Origin: Cryptomeria japonica | Lineage: Eukaryota > Streptophyta > Pinopsida > Cupressales > Cupressaceae | DNA length: 64,000 nt | Assembly (NCBI RefSeq): GCF_030272615.1 | Contig: NC_081407.1 | Span: 102,777,897-102,841,896, forward strand | Direction of reading: 5' to 3' | Part shown: one piece after another, positions 23,345-37,343 of the stretch | Layout of the letters: each line of letters starts with the position of its first letter | Numbering within the stretch: the first letter of the stretch is position 1 | Translations under genes and position numbers: made by a program | Notes under the pieces: model-generated | Database searches by the model: none | The model's input: the letters and a program-made list of their open reading frames with translations, nothing else | What the model was told of the DNA's origin: nothing

Positions 23345-26300
23345 ATGGCACCCAGAAGAGAATTGATAGGGAAGGTGAATTACCAGGACTGAAATATCTG
23401 TGATGATTTTTTAGAGCAATTAACCATGTCCACCAATGTTGGGGCTAAGGCCAAAGAGCTAGTACCTAAGAACCCTCATCTAAAAATTGGAGATGGCCTT
23501 TATGATAAGGGTAATTGGTTGAGGGACCTTGAAATAGGATTGTCAAGCTTAGGACTCTTCAAAGTCAGTTTTGGGTAGAGGAATTCTCCAGCTCCTTTCA
23601 ATGGCATACGGGAGCAGGATGTAGGAAAGCTTGTGGTCCCAGGTGTTTTTATGGATGTAGATCTGTTAGCCCTGATTGCACATAATTATGACTCTGTGGC
23701 AAGATGCATCAGGAGCACAAAGGGATCAGTCTTGATTGAGATAAATGAAGATGAATTCAGGAAAGTGTTTAAACTCAATGAGTCCTCCAATTTGTTAGAA
23801 CCTATTGACTTTGAGTCGTTAGCCTAGGTTTACAACACACAAAGGGATCATCTTAGAAGTGGCCCATTGAAAGAATTCTTTGTAAAGATAGGGGGGTTAA
23901 CAGTTGTAGGCCCTAGCATAATGGAACCATTCTCTCTCAACCTATTCACTCTGAGAGCTAAGGGTATGTATTGGGCATTATGCCAGATTTTTGGAGAGGA
24001 TGCTGAAAAGAATATGCCAACCCATTATATGTTAATGATTGCAAAAATTCAAAACCCCTCCATAACAATAACATTTGATTATGCCTCATACCTTGGTGAT
24101 GCAATTCATAAAGGGCTAGTAGGAATAAAAAATGGTAAGGTGGATAGGCCATTTGGATGGTACTCCATGTTAATGCATATGTTTCTGTTCAAAGGGGCTG
24201 ATTATTTTGGAAAGGAGATGGACCTGATTAAGGTCAAGGATAAAGAGGAGATGCCAGTGCAATTGTGGAGTACTGTTCTATCTTGGGATATTGAAGATGC
24301 AATTTATTTAAAGTTTGATAGATGCTTTGTATCTAAAATTAGGATTCTTCTATGCAGAGAAAACCCTAGAATTCCTAAGGCTCTTTTGGAGTTTCTCAGA
24401 CCAAAGGAGTTTGCAGATGATATCAAGATTGTTCACAATTGGGGAGACATATTTATACGTTGTGTCTACTATTTTTAGAGTGTTTGGATTTAGAGGCACC
24501 CCCTTTTTACTACCCTATCAGGTCCCATTGAAGATAGGGATAGCAGAAGTCCTGAGACAAATTGGGAGAGTAAAAGAAGCAGAGCTAACCAATAGAGGTA
24601 AAGGGACTATTTTCCCAATTATTACCATGGCTCACCATTTTGTGATCAGTAAGGGTGGATGGAGATTTTTTGAAGAATTCTTTAAGCCATTTGGATGTCT
24701 ACTGTAGTGTCAAGATGTGCAAACCCTAAGGATTTTTTCAATGGCATGTTCAGAAAAAGAGCAGTGTGCAGAGGTAGGCCACATCAATTTCAGTTCCTAG
24801 AAGATCTGATTAGAAATGAATTTAGCTTAGATGAGCAAAAATTGAGGAAGGAGAAGTGGGTGGCATATAAGAAAGCCCTTGATTTTATCCATCAATTTCA
24901 CACTAGCTATGACCCCCTTTCTAGCTTCAATCCATTTGAGGAGAAAATAAAATTCCCGATTCTTTATTTTGAAGATCTCATGCAGATCTTAAAAGAAAAG
25001 AGGGAGGCCATAATGCAAAATGAGCTTGATAAGGCTAAGATGGTGTTTTCTAAGCTTGCCTTTGCTAGAGATATCCCACCTGGTGACTATGTAATGCACA
25101 AAAGGTCAAAGTACACTATGGTAATGCCAGTGACAGGTGAGCCTTCCACTTTAAAAGGGAAGAGGAAAATTGAAGATGTCATTGACATCCAGGATTCCCC
25201 TAAGAAGCAAAGAGTGGGAAAGGAAATTGGAACTGATGAGCCTCAATATTCTCCATCTCAGTCTCCTATCCACATTGGAGATGAACAAGCTATGGCTGAA
25301 CAATTATTGCAGTTAGGGACTCTAGGTGAGATTGCATATACCTATGAGGAGACCCAAGAGGGGATGCCCGAAGAGCCACCTAATGCTGAAATGGATTTCA
25401 CTGATGGTGAGTTAAAGGGCCAAGAAATGGACCTTACTATTAAGCAATCTAGTGAAGAATTCCTAAGTGACAGTAATTTTGTCACATTAGGAGCTTTTAT
25501 ATAGTTTCTATGGAAGCAAAATATTGATCAATTCAAGACTAGATGTGAATAGAGGAAAAGTGAACAACCTCTTAAAAATACAACTCAGGTAGAAGAAGAG
25601 GTTAAGAAAAAAATGATGGAGGAGTTCAAAGCAATCACCCCTGAGAAAGGAAGAGAAATGGTAGCAAAGGCTGGTGTGTTGATTCTCCCTGAATGGGATA
25701 TAGTTGATGCCTTAGTGCTTGATGCAGTGAGCAAAGAAACAAAGCCTATGGAAGGAGTGACATTCAGAAAGGATAATTTTGCTCTTGTCATGTGGTCTTT
25801 AAAGAAGGATGAAAACAAAAGAAGGAAGGATGCATCAGATTCTAGCCTCTTAGGAGGCATGATAGTTAAAAGAGTCCAAGACACAGGGGTAGTGGAAGCT
25901 ACAAGAACATTCCTAGAGACTACAAAATTCAGTGTTGCGGTGGCAAAGAAAGAGGCACAAGAAAAGGCTAATCTCCAATTGAAGTTGGAGACTATTTTAA
26001 AAGCTTACAATGATGCTAAAGAAGGAATAGCCAACAGAGACAACACAATTGCTAGACTCTAGAGTCAACTGGCAGGTCAATATCATCCTGGTGAATCTTC
26101 TACACTCATGATAGCCTCCTCTCCAGCAAGACCCCCTCCTACTAGTCCCATCATTGAATATCCCCTTTCTTCTATGCCTTCTAGTTCCTAATTACCTGAA
26201 AATGTCGAACATGAGTTGGAAAAATTGAAACAAGCTTAGACATTGTATGCGAACAAATACGAGGAGAAGGTGAAAGCTACCATCTTGAAGTTTGCTGACT

Positions 26301-26971
26301 CAGTCAAAACCTCCAATGTATACATAAATATGAAGAGGATTCTTGAGATTTTGATCAAATTCAGAGAAGAAGAAGCCACTTTGGAACCAATCCTGAATAA
26401 GTGGGTGCCTAGAGGTAAAGAGTTAGAGCTCATGTGTTCTTCCCATGCAGATGCAGAAAAGAATGACAATCTAAGGTCCACATGTGAGTTTATAAAAGAG
26501 ATGAATATTCTTTCAGTGGAAAGAGAAGGTATAAAAAGAAAAGCCCAACTTTATAGGAAAGAATATTCAAATCATAAATTTGAAATGTTTCCAGGAGGTT
26601 TCATTGGTCCTGTCCAGCTAAAGGAAGAGAAGACTTGGTTAAAGGAGGTGGACCACAATTTGTCCCTAAGGATCAATCAGATTATTAGTATTGATGACAC
26701 GTCCTTATTTGTCTAAACAATTGAGGAAATTGAAAAAATGAAATCTCATTATGGTTTCATAGAAACAGAGATTGGTCATGTACGAGTCACTTGGAAGCGG
26801 CTAGAAGATATGAAACAGAAGATTGCTAGTTTTACTTGGCCTAGTGATGATGTGTATCAAGAGTGGAAAGATAAGTATATGGGACAACAAGAAGATGCTC
26901 GGGAGCAGTTACAGGGGGTTGCAATAGAACAACAAGCAGAGGAAGCTGCAGATGATGAAAAAGACTTATAA
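23345..26971 (+). pseudogene. Unrecognised retroelement-type protein, copy 2 (about 1,209 codons)
   Basis: The frame starts at ATG 23345 (MAPRRELIGKVNYQD) and ends at TAA 26969-26971. In-frame stops near 23390, 23578, 23825, 25502, 25547, 26060, 26189, 26237 and 26714 are all one C-to-T change from CAG, CAA or CGA. Between about 24450 and 24700 homology moves to another frame and back, so a pair of indels compensate. Shared with copy 1: VFMDVDLLALIAHNYD (VFMNVELMKALENNYD); INEDEFRKVFKL; YSMLMHMFLFKG; EFLRPKEF...HNWGD; FRGTPFLLPYQVP; and TPEKGREMVAKAGVL...WD...AL (TPEKGR*LLKEAGVL...WD...AL). The middle has a lysine-rich, nuclear-signal-like segment (KGKRKIEDVIDIQDSPKKQR). The tail is highly charged and probably coiled coil. 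There is no RT, integrase or protease nearby. The function is unknown. Confidence 0.7.
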
Positions 26972-28195
26972 CCGCTTCTTGAAAATGACCGGTTGTTTGT
27001 AACAAACTTTCTTTTGAAGGGTCCAAAGCTTGTATGGATCCATACTATTATAAATGGATACCAAGACTCCTAAATAAATGATTGCAAGTAATTGTAAGAA
27101 AACACTGCAAAAATTTATTTGAGCTTTTTTCTAGTCTTATGGAGAATACTCTGAGTATTGTAATATTTTCTCAAAATTAATATCAATATACAGACTATCA
27201 ACTTTCGAGCCTAAATTTTGTGTTGTCTTCTGGTCTACTTGCAAATATTTACTGTTTTAAACATGAATAATCTAGGGTTATTCATTTGAGTATGGATTGT
27301 AAGGCAATCTTAAATAGAGGTGTTTCTTAGCTTTTCTTTCCAGGAGGGAAATTAAATATGTATGAAGCATTTCTATTAGTAAATTCCTTGTGGGAGATTT
27401 TGAATTTGATGAATGCAGTCTAGTTTGATAAGGGTAAATTCTTTTGTATGCCAGGCATATGTGGGGTTTTATAGAAGCCGAGGTGATGGGATGTGTGGAG
27501 ATATTTGATTGTGGGAGTATTGTTTAAACTTAGATTACTCTGTGGCTTGGATAAGGCACTGGTATGCATACAAGAAACATCTAGTTCTATTAAGGCACAA
27601 GCATCAAAGTTAGAGGTTATGACAACTAGTGAAAAACATCAAGAACAAAAAGTTTAGTCTCAAGCATTAGGAGTTGTAATAAAAAAACTTACAAGGATGA
27701 GGCATATTCATAACTTTTGTAGTCCCACCTTGGATATCCACACTAGAAGCAACTCATATCTATTGGACCCTGCAATTAAGATTTAATATACATTATTCAA
27801 TAAGATTAACTGTGCAACATAATGAAATATTGAAAAGTGTGTTACCTTGTTGAGCTTCGCTTGGTTTCAAGAATAGTTTAATATTCTCTACTTAACAAGG
27901 CCAACCACGTGAAGGTGGAAGCTCATTTGGCCTCTCCCCCCCCACAACATCACTCTAAATTCACCGTTAACATCTTATAACATTCATTCATTAATTCTTT
28001 CTACCATTAATAAAATATAGCATTCATTCATTAATATCACATAATGTTCATTAACACATAACATTGATTAACATTGATTAACACACAAAATTCATCAATA
28101 TTAATTAACACATATCATCAATAACTATTAATTAGCACATAATTACATTCACATACACATAAAAATCAGTCATTATCAAATAAGTTAGATTACAA
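26972..28195. other. 3' flank of family copy 2 and left flank of the CACTA element
   Basis: A plus-strand TATA-like TATTATAAATGG lies near 27048-27059, just after the gene, as would be expected in a 3' LTR, but no matching 5' copy was found. From 27950 to 28170 there are many short repeats of ATTCATTAA / TTAACACATAA, as in the subterminal regions of CACTA transposons. I could not find a clear CACTA terminal repeat. CACACTAGAAGC near 27739 is a weak candidate. Confidence 0.4.
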
Positions 28196-31084
28196 TCATT
28201 TCTTTCTTTGGTTTTTCTTTGAAGCTATGAAAAGACTAAGTGGAACATCGGTGTCTTCATCATTTCCCCCCTTTGCAGATGTTCCACCAACTGCTCATGA
28301 TCTCAATGTATGCCTCGTCCTATATTGAGGATGAGGACACTGAAGTGAAGGGGGGTCCTCTACAATAACAAAGAAATGGGTTAAATTAAAAAAAAAAAAG
28401 TATTATTGTTACAAGTATTTCATTAATTTAGAGAACATAATTATTGTGCTCTTTACTTGATGGGGCCACATCATTTTGTGTAGCCTCAACCTCAACATGT
28501 TGAACACCAATTGTAATTATATTTGTTTGAAGCAATAACAGTGGTCCTCTTTACTTGAGTGGGGAACATCACGTTCTTGAGGTTGTGTACCCAGATCATG
28601 CTCCACTTTTTCACCACCGACTACATCCTCTAAAATATTAACAAGAAAGGTTACATTAATTACTACTTTAATTACAAATTAAGATGTTTAATTGTATTAA
28701 TAGCTAAATAAATAAATTTGAATAGAAAATGAATACCTCCACTACTGGGATGCACATCCGGACATTCATGTGTAGGTGGTGTTTCACAATTAGTAGGCTG
28801 CATTCCAATGACATGCACATTGTTATCATTGCTTGCTTATTTAAAACAAATATAGTCACTTTATGTTGGAACTCAACATCAATTAGATTATTGGTAAAGT
28901 ATTCAATTTGAAACAACTTCCATTTAGCATATTTACCTATGTGACGGATGCACTCGAATGTTGTGTATGCCCACTCAATTCTCGTAGCTATTCAGCCATG
29001 GCTGAATAGCCTTGCTGGTAGGTAATTCTCTTGTCATCTTCTGTGGGTGCTCTATTGAATTCAAAGCCCTACATTTTTGCTTGGTACCGTGAATTTTGCT
29101 TGCATTGTTTGAGACAAGTTATTGTCTGGTACATTTGCAATTTATTAATATTTTGAGACAATATGGGAGTTTACATGAGATACTTATAATTCATGCAGCA
29201 AGTTTCATGTAACCACCAGAGCCGAGTTTGTGTTGCCCATGCTTTTCTTGCCTTGCCTTGGTTGCCTTTGACGTGTCACTCAGTCTATAAAAAGTTTGAA
29301 ATATGTTAGATTATATAAATATAAAGAGTAATTAATTAGTACATAATTACATTCTTAATAGTATCTCGTACCTTCTTTTGGCATCTACTGGTGTATTGCC
29401 TTTTTTTCTTTCAATTCTCTCCTTGGCATCCAAAAACAGGTCCTTCCACTCCCTCTCTGGAATCATGGGGGGACGCTCGTACTTTAGGTTCCTCTCCAAA
29501 TGGGTCCTGTATTGGTCCCTCACATACTTTAGATATGTGCCATCTTTTTCAAGGAGCTTGGTTTTGTCAAAGGTGTCATTTCCAAAGCACTCAACCATTT
29601 GGTTTTTCAATTCACCTTTTAACCTTTTTTCTTGGTCATTCCACCTTTTAAAGCAAAAACAAACTTGTTAGCTTTAGAAATGAATTGAAGCTACATTTAT
29701 TACACTTCAAGAAATGGATCAAAGGAAAAGTATTCTAGCAATGCTATGAAATCAAAAGTGGATAAGGGTTAGTTCATATATGATGTACCACCTTTTACAT
29801 ATGGTGGGCCCAAATATCTGCAATGCAATGTCACTAAGATGTTTATAGAAAATATCATTGCCTGCAAAAAATTCATGGGATGATTAGTCCAAAATGAGTG
29901 ATCATAAAGTAAATTATAATTAGAGTATATATAATAATAATTTTAAAGTACATGGAACCTTTTGTATCTTTAAGGGAAGCATTTCTTCGTCGCTCACCAC
30001 AAATGTGGCCTGCAATGTTCTCATGCTAGAAATACGAGAAGATACAGGAAACGATGCTATGTTATCAGTTGTATTCACTTGTGGCACATCCTCATGTGCA
30101 TCTCCTCCTCCAAAAAATGAATCCACTATGAAATGGCATTACAATTCAAGAAAGAATGCTTGAAGGGAAATAAACAGATGACAGAAGATAGAGCAAAAGA
30201 GGGATCTACCAACAGTGGGTGGGCCAATATGATGTGCACTAGAGGATGTTTGCATTCTACATGTTGCCGAAATTGCATTTGGCAATATAGGTGAGGGTGA
30301 CCTCTGATGAGGCGGCATCGACATTTGCACAGTAACATTGACAACACCTAAAGAATAATACATTAAATATATCAAACATTAAATATATGAAAAGTGCAAG
30401 AATTGTAAACAAGGATGAACCTTTAGTTTGAAAATTGACAGTATGAAGTATGATGTATTTTGGGTACTCAGAGTGATAAGCCAAGCAAGTGATAATACAA
30501 GAAAATCATCATCACCTGATCCTGCAACACCCTGATCGTAGGAATGACTTTCATGAGGGCAGATAAATTGCTGTAAAAATAATACGTACATATTTTAGTT
30601 AATGACATAAAAAGAGAATAAAATATAAACCATTATTGAACTTTTGTTATAATTAAAGCTTTCATTACTGCTTACTTGCAATTTTTTTGGTGTCTTATAC
30701 AATAATTCCACCCTCTGTCATATCTCATTAGTGGTAGGATGCACAGCTGCCAAAGCAACAATCTCTTTTCTAATTTTTATAAGAGGCATTTTAAAGAATT
30801 TCACAAGGTCCGTGGGATCTTCAAGGTCATCATTGCTTAACCCCAATGATTCCACATCCATAGAAAGGTGCTCAAGTACTGCAACTCCCTTTCCCTTTCC
30901 CCGAACATCTGTCTATGTCAAGAATATCATTAACAATTACAAAATTAGTATAAATCACTAAAAAAAAGAACATAATAATGTAACAGTTTTCTTCTACCTA
31001 ATTTGTACAATTACAATGAGGTTTACCTGCTTGGTAGAAGTGTCGCAAGGTACATCTCTGTCTGCGATATATGATGGATCCATG
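28196..31084 (-). pseudogene. Transposase_24-like (Ptta/En-Spm, TNPA-type) gene with about ten exons
   Basis: TNPA-type proteins bind the element ends and assist excision. Likely exons on the minus strand are 31084-31027 (MDPSYIADRDVPCD, donor GTAAAC), 30919-30676 (donor GTAAGC), about 30570-30517, 30348-30211, 30126-29960, 29862-29795, about 29660-29372 (donor GTACGAG), about 29286-29205, about 29080-28950 and 28359-28196. The exon at 29.4-29.6 kb carries KYVRDQYRTHLERN and PPMIPEREWKDLF, and the next carries LSDTSKATKARQEK...HKLGSGGYMKLA. That is the W..L...S..NK..R......H..GS.S pattern of Transposase_24. Stops occur inside the 30.7-kb exon (TGA, TGG or CGA expected) and the last exon (TGA, CGA expected). 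Exon ends are by eye. Confidence 0.65.
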
Positions 31085-31509
31085 TCAGCCTGTGACAAAG
31101 AAAAAATATAAAAAATGTTAGCAAAATTACATCATACATAACATGAACAACATGAACTTTGTAGACAAAAGAGTATTAAATATTAAAAAGATGTTGTCAT
31201 CAAAATCATTGTAAATTTTTTAATTCCTTACCTTTACTTTATGTAGACTATGTAGGATCCTCAACTAAATGGTCACATAAATAGTCACATAGCTAATAGA
31301 CAATCCAATTTCCATAAATAAACATAGTTTAAAAATTGTCACATAAATAGTCACACTCCCTATCTCCGTCTCCATATTAAAAGGTGCGTCATGAATTAAT
31401 TATGTAATGGCATTAGAATTCAAAACATAATGAATTAATTATGTAAAAAAAATTCTATCAAGAAGTCAACATTAAATAGATAATATACTAATCGCATTCC
31501 TCATACATT

Positions 31510-31550
31510 TCATTCTACATCATCATGAACATCAAGGTCATCATTGCCAC

Positions 31551-31616
<66 letters not shown>

Positions 31617-31715
31617 TGTCATCATCATCATCATCGTCATCATCGTCATCATCATCATCATCATCATCAACATCGTCGCCGTCATCATCACCATCATCAC
31701 CATCACCGTCACCAC

Positions 31716-31764
<49 letters not shown>

Positions 31765-34700
31765 TTCTTCTTCTTCTTCTTCTTGTTCTTCTTCTTGTTC
31801 TTCTTCATCGTCATTGTGAAACTGTCGATCGTGATCATCATCCACTTCATCTTCTACTTCTTCGGTATCTTCTTCTTTGGTATCTTCCTCTTCCATCACA
31901 TTATACTTTATCGACCTTCCTCTTGGATCATGTCTAACAATAAATGACCAACCCAGTTTATGTGGAACCTCTGAGTAAAATACTTGCTCACATTGGCTTG
32001 GAAGAACATAGGGGTCATTCCCAACTGGTTCAAATGACCTTGTATTTAGCATTATAAAACCATTATCATGTTCAATAACAGTTCTATCAGGGTCATTTTT
32101 ATTCAATTGTAGCCTGTACCATTTGACGATGAACAAAACTAATTTGAAGGAATTAAAGTCACACTCAAGTATATCATCCAAAATGCCATAGTATCAATTT
32201 TGAGACTCTTGAGGATGTATTTCATTTCTCAATGAAATATTTGTCACCTCAAAGACTACAGTGATGCTAGAATCACAAGTTTTCTTCGTGTCATCCAACT
32301 TTTTTATGCAAAATTTATGACCATTGCAGCACATAGTGTTGTGGTGTTTGACCTGCGATATGTCAAACATGTAAAATTTATTGCATTGTGAGTTGATAAA
32401 CATAAGGGTGATTAATAAATTTATACGTACTTGTTTATCTCTTAAACCATATGCTAAATCAATTTCCCTTTGCGTAACATTGGAATCTCCATTACGATGT
32501 GCTTCTTTGACGAATGAAGCCACACCTTCCCATGTTAACGTGCATCCAGAATGTTGACAATATTCAATCCATACTGTCATCTAATCAAGATTGTTTGCAA
32601 TATACAAATGTAGTGCATCCCACTCTCCACCAACTATACAAAAAATAAATAGATGTCTTACAATCGATTTATTTTGAAGATTAAGAATTAATTAACTACA
32701 ATAACATCTTATAATTACCTCTCACTTTCCTCAATCTACCTTTCCCCGTCAAGTACTCCCCTTCGAATTTGTTAATGGTGTTGGGATCCCAAATGTGATC
32801 CACGTGGATCTTTGTTGCAAACTTAGGAAGATATTCATAAATGTACACCATAGTCTGGTATACCATATATCCCTCCACTATAGAACCCTCAGGATGTACT
32901 CTTTGTCAAACCAAAGCCTTCAAAAATTTCAAGTGCCTCTCAACCATCCACATTGACCTAGTGTGTACAGGTCCACACAGTTCAATCTCCTCAACTTGGT
33001 GTATGAGGTAGTGTTCTTGTGGATTGAAAAAAGCTGCAGGTAGACACTTTTGCATTTCACACATTAAATGAGGAATTTTTCTCTTCCAATATTTTATATT
33101 GTCTTTATGGATTTCTTTACATGACAACCACCTACAAGGTATTCAAGACACAAAAAAATATATTACATAAGAAGTAAAACAAATCGCAAATATAGTATCT
33201 ATACAACAAACTAAACAAATATCACTACTTACCTTATGTATTTTCCAAGATCATACAAGACTTGCTTGACATTATTGTCAAAGTCGTCTGGGAGAGATAG
33301 AGGTAGAATGTACTGCAACAATTATAAAATTATCTTTTCATTTTTTTGTAACATAATGAAAAGTACACGTACGCTCAGTACTTAAATACATACTAAAAAC
33401 ACAAGAATATGAATTACCTTAATGAAGGTATGCCAATCATGCATTTTCATCCCTAGCCCAAATTCACTTTTCTTTGATATGAGATTGTTTATGTTCGCAA
33501 CAAATCCTGTGGGAAATCAAATTTTCGTATGACTATTTTTATAGCATTGCTTTGCTGGTATATTAATAACCAGGGAAGCTCACTTATATTAATATGGTCT
33601 CCATAGCTATTTGATTGAATGACATTTATCATTGCATGATTGGAATCCTAAATGTCACTACATATTTTGACAATTTTTTCTTTGTCACGCCTTCCATCCA
33701 ATATTTTCCATAATGTCTCTGTTATATTCTTTCCAATATGCATACTATCAAACAAATAAACAATTTGTAACTGCTCGTAGTAGGGCAACCTACTAAATTG
33801 TCGGGGATAACTTTTTATTCCCTTAGGAAGGTGGTCATTTATGCCTTCACAACCTTCATGATCATCAATCACATCATCAGTAAACAAAACAAAATAGAAA
33901 AGATGTTTTATGACAAACCAATAGATGGAATGACATTACCTTAACGATTAATTCTATTATATTCCAACTACCACAGGTGAGGTTTCATTCTTCATGGCTT
34001 TGATGTATTCTCTTCTTTCCCATTGAAAAGATGTTTTTCAGTATTTCATTACTTATGATTTTTGTGGAGAAAGTGCCTATACTCATCAAACACCTGCTTT
34101 CCTAAACTTTTTGAATGACAAGATTTCATCTTTGGACCACAAACAGGACATGCAAATTTTCCCTTTGTTTGAAGACCTACAAGATAATGTATAATTGGAT
34201 TAAATATGATAATTTTTTGAATTATAATGTTCATGCACAACTTAAACACTATAACATACCACAAAAATGTGTTAGCCCCGGGGCATCATGTATTGTCCAT
34301 AGAAGCATTGCATGGAATTGAAATTGTCTTTGTCCTATTGGTCTAGAGACATCATACATAGTGACACCATTCCATAACTCCAGCAACTTGCCGATAAGAG
34401 GCTCAATATATACATTCATATCTTTAACTTGGTACTTACCTAATCGAATGAACAAAAACATTACATAATTATTATGACCATTTTACTACAATATTTATAA
34501 TTAAATTTAGATGACTATATTTAAATGATTAAATACCTAGAACAATCATTTCCAACATTATATGCTCCCTCTTTATTGACATCGATGGAGGAATGTTATT
34601 GTTGATAACAAAAATAGGCCACACTAAGTAAACAGATCTCATCTCTCCAAATGGATTGACACCGTCTGCTACCAATGAAAGCCTGAGATTACGAGGTTCT

Positions 34701-35829
34701 TCTTTAAAGTGTGGCCACTTTTCCTCTATGTCGATAAATGCTAAACCATCCGCAGGCATTCAAATAATGTCATCTTGACTTCTATTGTGTGCATGGTAAT
34801 CCATAAATTGTGTCAAGCTAGTGCACTTGAATAATCGTTGCATACGTGGAATAATTGGAATATAGCGAAGAACCTTGCGATATCTACTGATATGACATTC
34901 AAGGCATTCAGTTTGAAATTCATGTTGTTTGTGATATATAATATGATCATTGGGACAACCTTCTATTTCTTGATATTCCATTCCAATATCTTTCATAATG
35001 GCAGATAATTCTCGGTATGAGCAAGGTGGAATATTTGATGGTGGTAATAAAAACTCACCTATCAATCTACAACAACAAAATATAATTTGTTATAATAAAG
35101 AATATTAATGGTATAGCATGATTCACAATTTATTATGACATATATGACATGCCTTAACATACGTGACATTGTTATGTTGGATAAACCATTCATAACCTTC
35201 AAGTTCACCAACAACAATACAATAGAGAGAAGAGTTGCCTGCGAGCCTTCATAAAGGGCCTTAGATGCCTTCTCAAGTAGAGGGACATCATGAAAAACAT
35301 CAAGGTCATCTTCATCATCATGATCAGCTGGACGAGTACTAAATGATTCATGGATCAATGTATTTGTACCATCATCTTCAATTGTGTTTTCTGGCTCATG
35401 ATTGTCATCTTCCATGGGATCATTATCTTCAACTTTGATATTCATACCTCCATGTTCGTCCACTTTGAAAACCATATTCTCAAGGTTGTGTTGATCCATA
35501 CCATGTGCTCTGGGGTGCTCGACCTATATAAAATTGATATACATAAATAAACCGTGATCATGATCTCATCATCACGTGATTTATTATGTATATAAATTGT
35601 CAAAACGATATAATGAAAAACCTACCAATGGATGATAATCATGTCCACCTTCAATGTGACCATGTAGCCTACAATGTTTCTTTGTTGTTTTGATTAGAAG
35701 TCTTCTAGTCTTTAACCCCTTACAAATTTTGCACGGACAATGACATTTTCCATCACCTTTTCTTTTCAAGTTAGACCATAATCTAGCAATTGTCTCCTTA
35801 TTTTGTTGTTCATTGATATTGTCTGACAT
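31510..35829 (-). pseudogene. TNP2 transposase, copy 1, with DUF4218, DUF4216 and a poly-Asp tail
   Basis: This is the transposase that would cut the CACTA element. Starting at ATG 35829: a transposase-associated head with CPCKICKGLKTRRLLIK and CRLHGHIEGGHDYHPL; a TNP2 core with EKASKALYEGSQATLL, EEPRNLRLSLVADGVNPFGE, LLELWNGVTMYDVS, KFACPVCGPK and FDSMHIGKN; a DUF4218 part (33127-32906) with LPAAFFNPQEHYLIHQVEE; a DUF4216 part (32181 down) with SQCEQVFYSEVP and GWSFIVRHDPRGR; and an Asp-only tail to TGA 31510-31512. Several introns (for example near 35.60, 35.05, 34.50 and 34.20 kb) separate the exons. Stops at 34760 (TGA), 33648 (TAG) and 32581 (TAG) are sense codons CGA, CAG and TGG in copy 2. 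A short in-frame deletion near 34.88 kb is also seen against copy 2. Confidence 0.88.
31541..31770. repeat. (ATC)n / (GAT)n microsatellite inside the TNP2 tail
   Basis: A run of ATC triplets with a few GTC, ACC and GCC interruptions is read on the minus strand as GAT/GAC, so it encodes about 80 nearly pure Asp residues at the end of TNP2. The adjacent (TTC)n/(GAA)n tract at 31763-31806 encodes a Glu run. Confidence 0.95.
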
Positions 35830-35850
35830 GGTCTTTCTTCACAGGCAAGA

Positions 35851-37343
35851 AAATAGAAATTATTGTCTGGCATGGTCTTTCCCTCTGGAGCTGGTAGATC
35901 CTGCTTCCATACTTTAATTCTATTTTCTCAAAGGACAATCCTAAAAGTCCATGTATTGCAAACAACTTTTTACACCTTTGTTGGTTGTGGTGGCATCACA
36001 AAGAGTTTACAACAATAAATGAAGAACATGCCAATGCTTTTAATGAGCAGTAGAAGTCTATCTCTTAGTCAATATCTCTAGTGAAACCCCCATGATCTTT
36101 TGTTGGAGTAGAATTTGTTATATTCTAGAAAGGGTCTTGTCCTTTGTTGATGGGATATTCATCTACCTCAAGAAATAACTGTTCTTTTCTCCAACAAGAA
36201 GTGGAACTAAATGAATATCTAGCACCATGAAATTAATCCTCAAAAGGATTACTATAGTTAGTTTTGGTAGATAATGATCTAGGTAAAATACTAATGTGGC
36301 TTTATGAAACATTATGTACTAGCTTAGCATACTCTAACAACTTTGGTGTGACATGCTACATCCAATTAAGTCTCCATCGGTATCTCTATTGTGTTTATGG
36401 ATTTGGATTCAATGTACTCTTTTTATACAGAGATTTTAGTTTCAATTGAGGAGGTTTGTATGTACTTACTTGTCTTTTGATTGTATCCCTATTTCAAGAA
36501 TTTCTTCTATCAACAAATCATTTGTTGTAAGTTGTACAAGTGGAAGCTTGAACATGCCTTCCATGCTAGCCTTGTTGATACGTTCAACACCATCTTGTGC
36601 AACAAATCTTTAGAACTCCATTTTTTTGAATTGAAGAGTGAGTAGTAGGGACAATCTAGGATACTTACAGAGGTTTTGCAAGAGAGATAAATAGACCTAA
36701 ATATGATGGCTTAATAATGATCAATAGGTAAACAGATCAGAAACTCTCAATATCAAAATGACTTTCTCAATTGTCTTTACTAGAAATGGATAGATCTGCT
36801 AATAATGGCTTTATGACTGTATGTCAACTTTAGACTCAATCCAAGAAGAGCTATAACTAATATGCGATATCTAGATTTATGATCTCTATAATATAACAAT
36901 CCCATAATTATGTTTCCTCGCATCTATACCACAACACAAACATCATGCTAGTGTTCAGCCATAGCAATTGATATCCTAATTATAGAATGTGAAATATGCA
37001 CATAACTATGAATAAAGATTAAGAAAAACAAAGAAAGATGCTTATTGCAAACATAATGACTAATGGACAAGAATTGAATTCATTGTAGATAGTTTTGAAT
37101 ATCAAATTCACTTATTTGTGTCCATTTAGTAACTCATGTACTTGTGGCCAACCATTTATCTCTTTCATAAATTAAACACTTATTAATAACATTAAATGGC
37201 TGAGTAATTATGTTTTAGTTGAAATTGAAAATAAAATATTTTATTTCAGGACAGCTCACACTATTCCCTATCATATTTTAGACTCTCAGTTTTGTTAGTA
37301 GTGGTTTGATGTCTTTGGAGCTGATCATTGCATTTCTTTAGTT
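35851..37343. other. Spacer without a recognisable gene
   Basis: The words CTG(A/G)CATGGTCTTTC occur twice, at about 35822 and 35866, suggesting a 44-bp duplication beside the TNP2 start. On the minus strand 36615-36470 is open (ERINKASMEGMFKLPLVQ) but I do not recognise it. No CACTA right end was found. Confidence 0.4.

Larger units (their letters stand above)
28196..35850 (-). mobile_element. CACTA (En/Spm) DNA transposon, copy 1
   Basis: Two minus-strand genes in the order TNP2 transposase (right) and Transposase_24-like protein (left) form the usual coding content of plant CACTA elements. Terminal inverted repeats were not identified, so limits are those of the coding region. Homology with copy 2 (52.3-56.4 kb) starts near 35850 and continues past the TNP2 stop to about 31.1 kb. 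The second gene is not visibly shared. Decay is light: most exons and splice sites can still be read. Confidence 0.8.

Noticed and set aside
17480-26971. Stop codons read through by recoding or corrected by U-to-C RNA editing
   Set aside because: All stops would indeed be restored by U-to-C, but such editing is known in organelles of hornworts and ferns, not for nuclear transposons. Mutational decay explains the same pattern in four unrelated elements.
31525-31947. Plus-strand frames of pure Ile or Ser
   Set aside because: They are the other readings of the ATC microsatellite that encodes the Asp tail on the minus strand.
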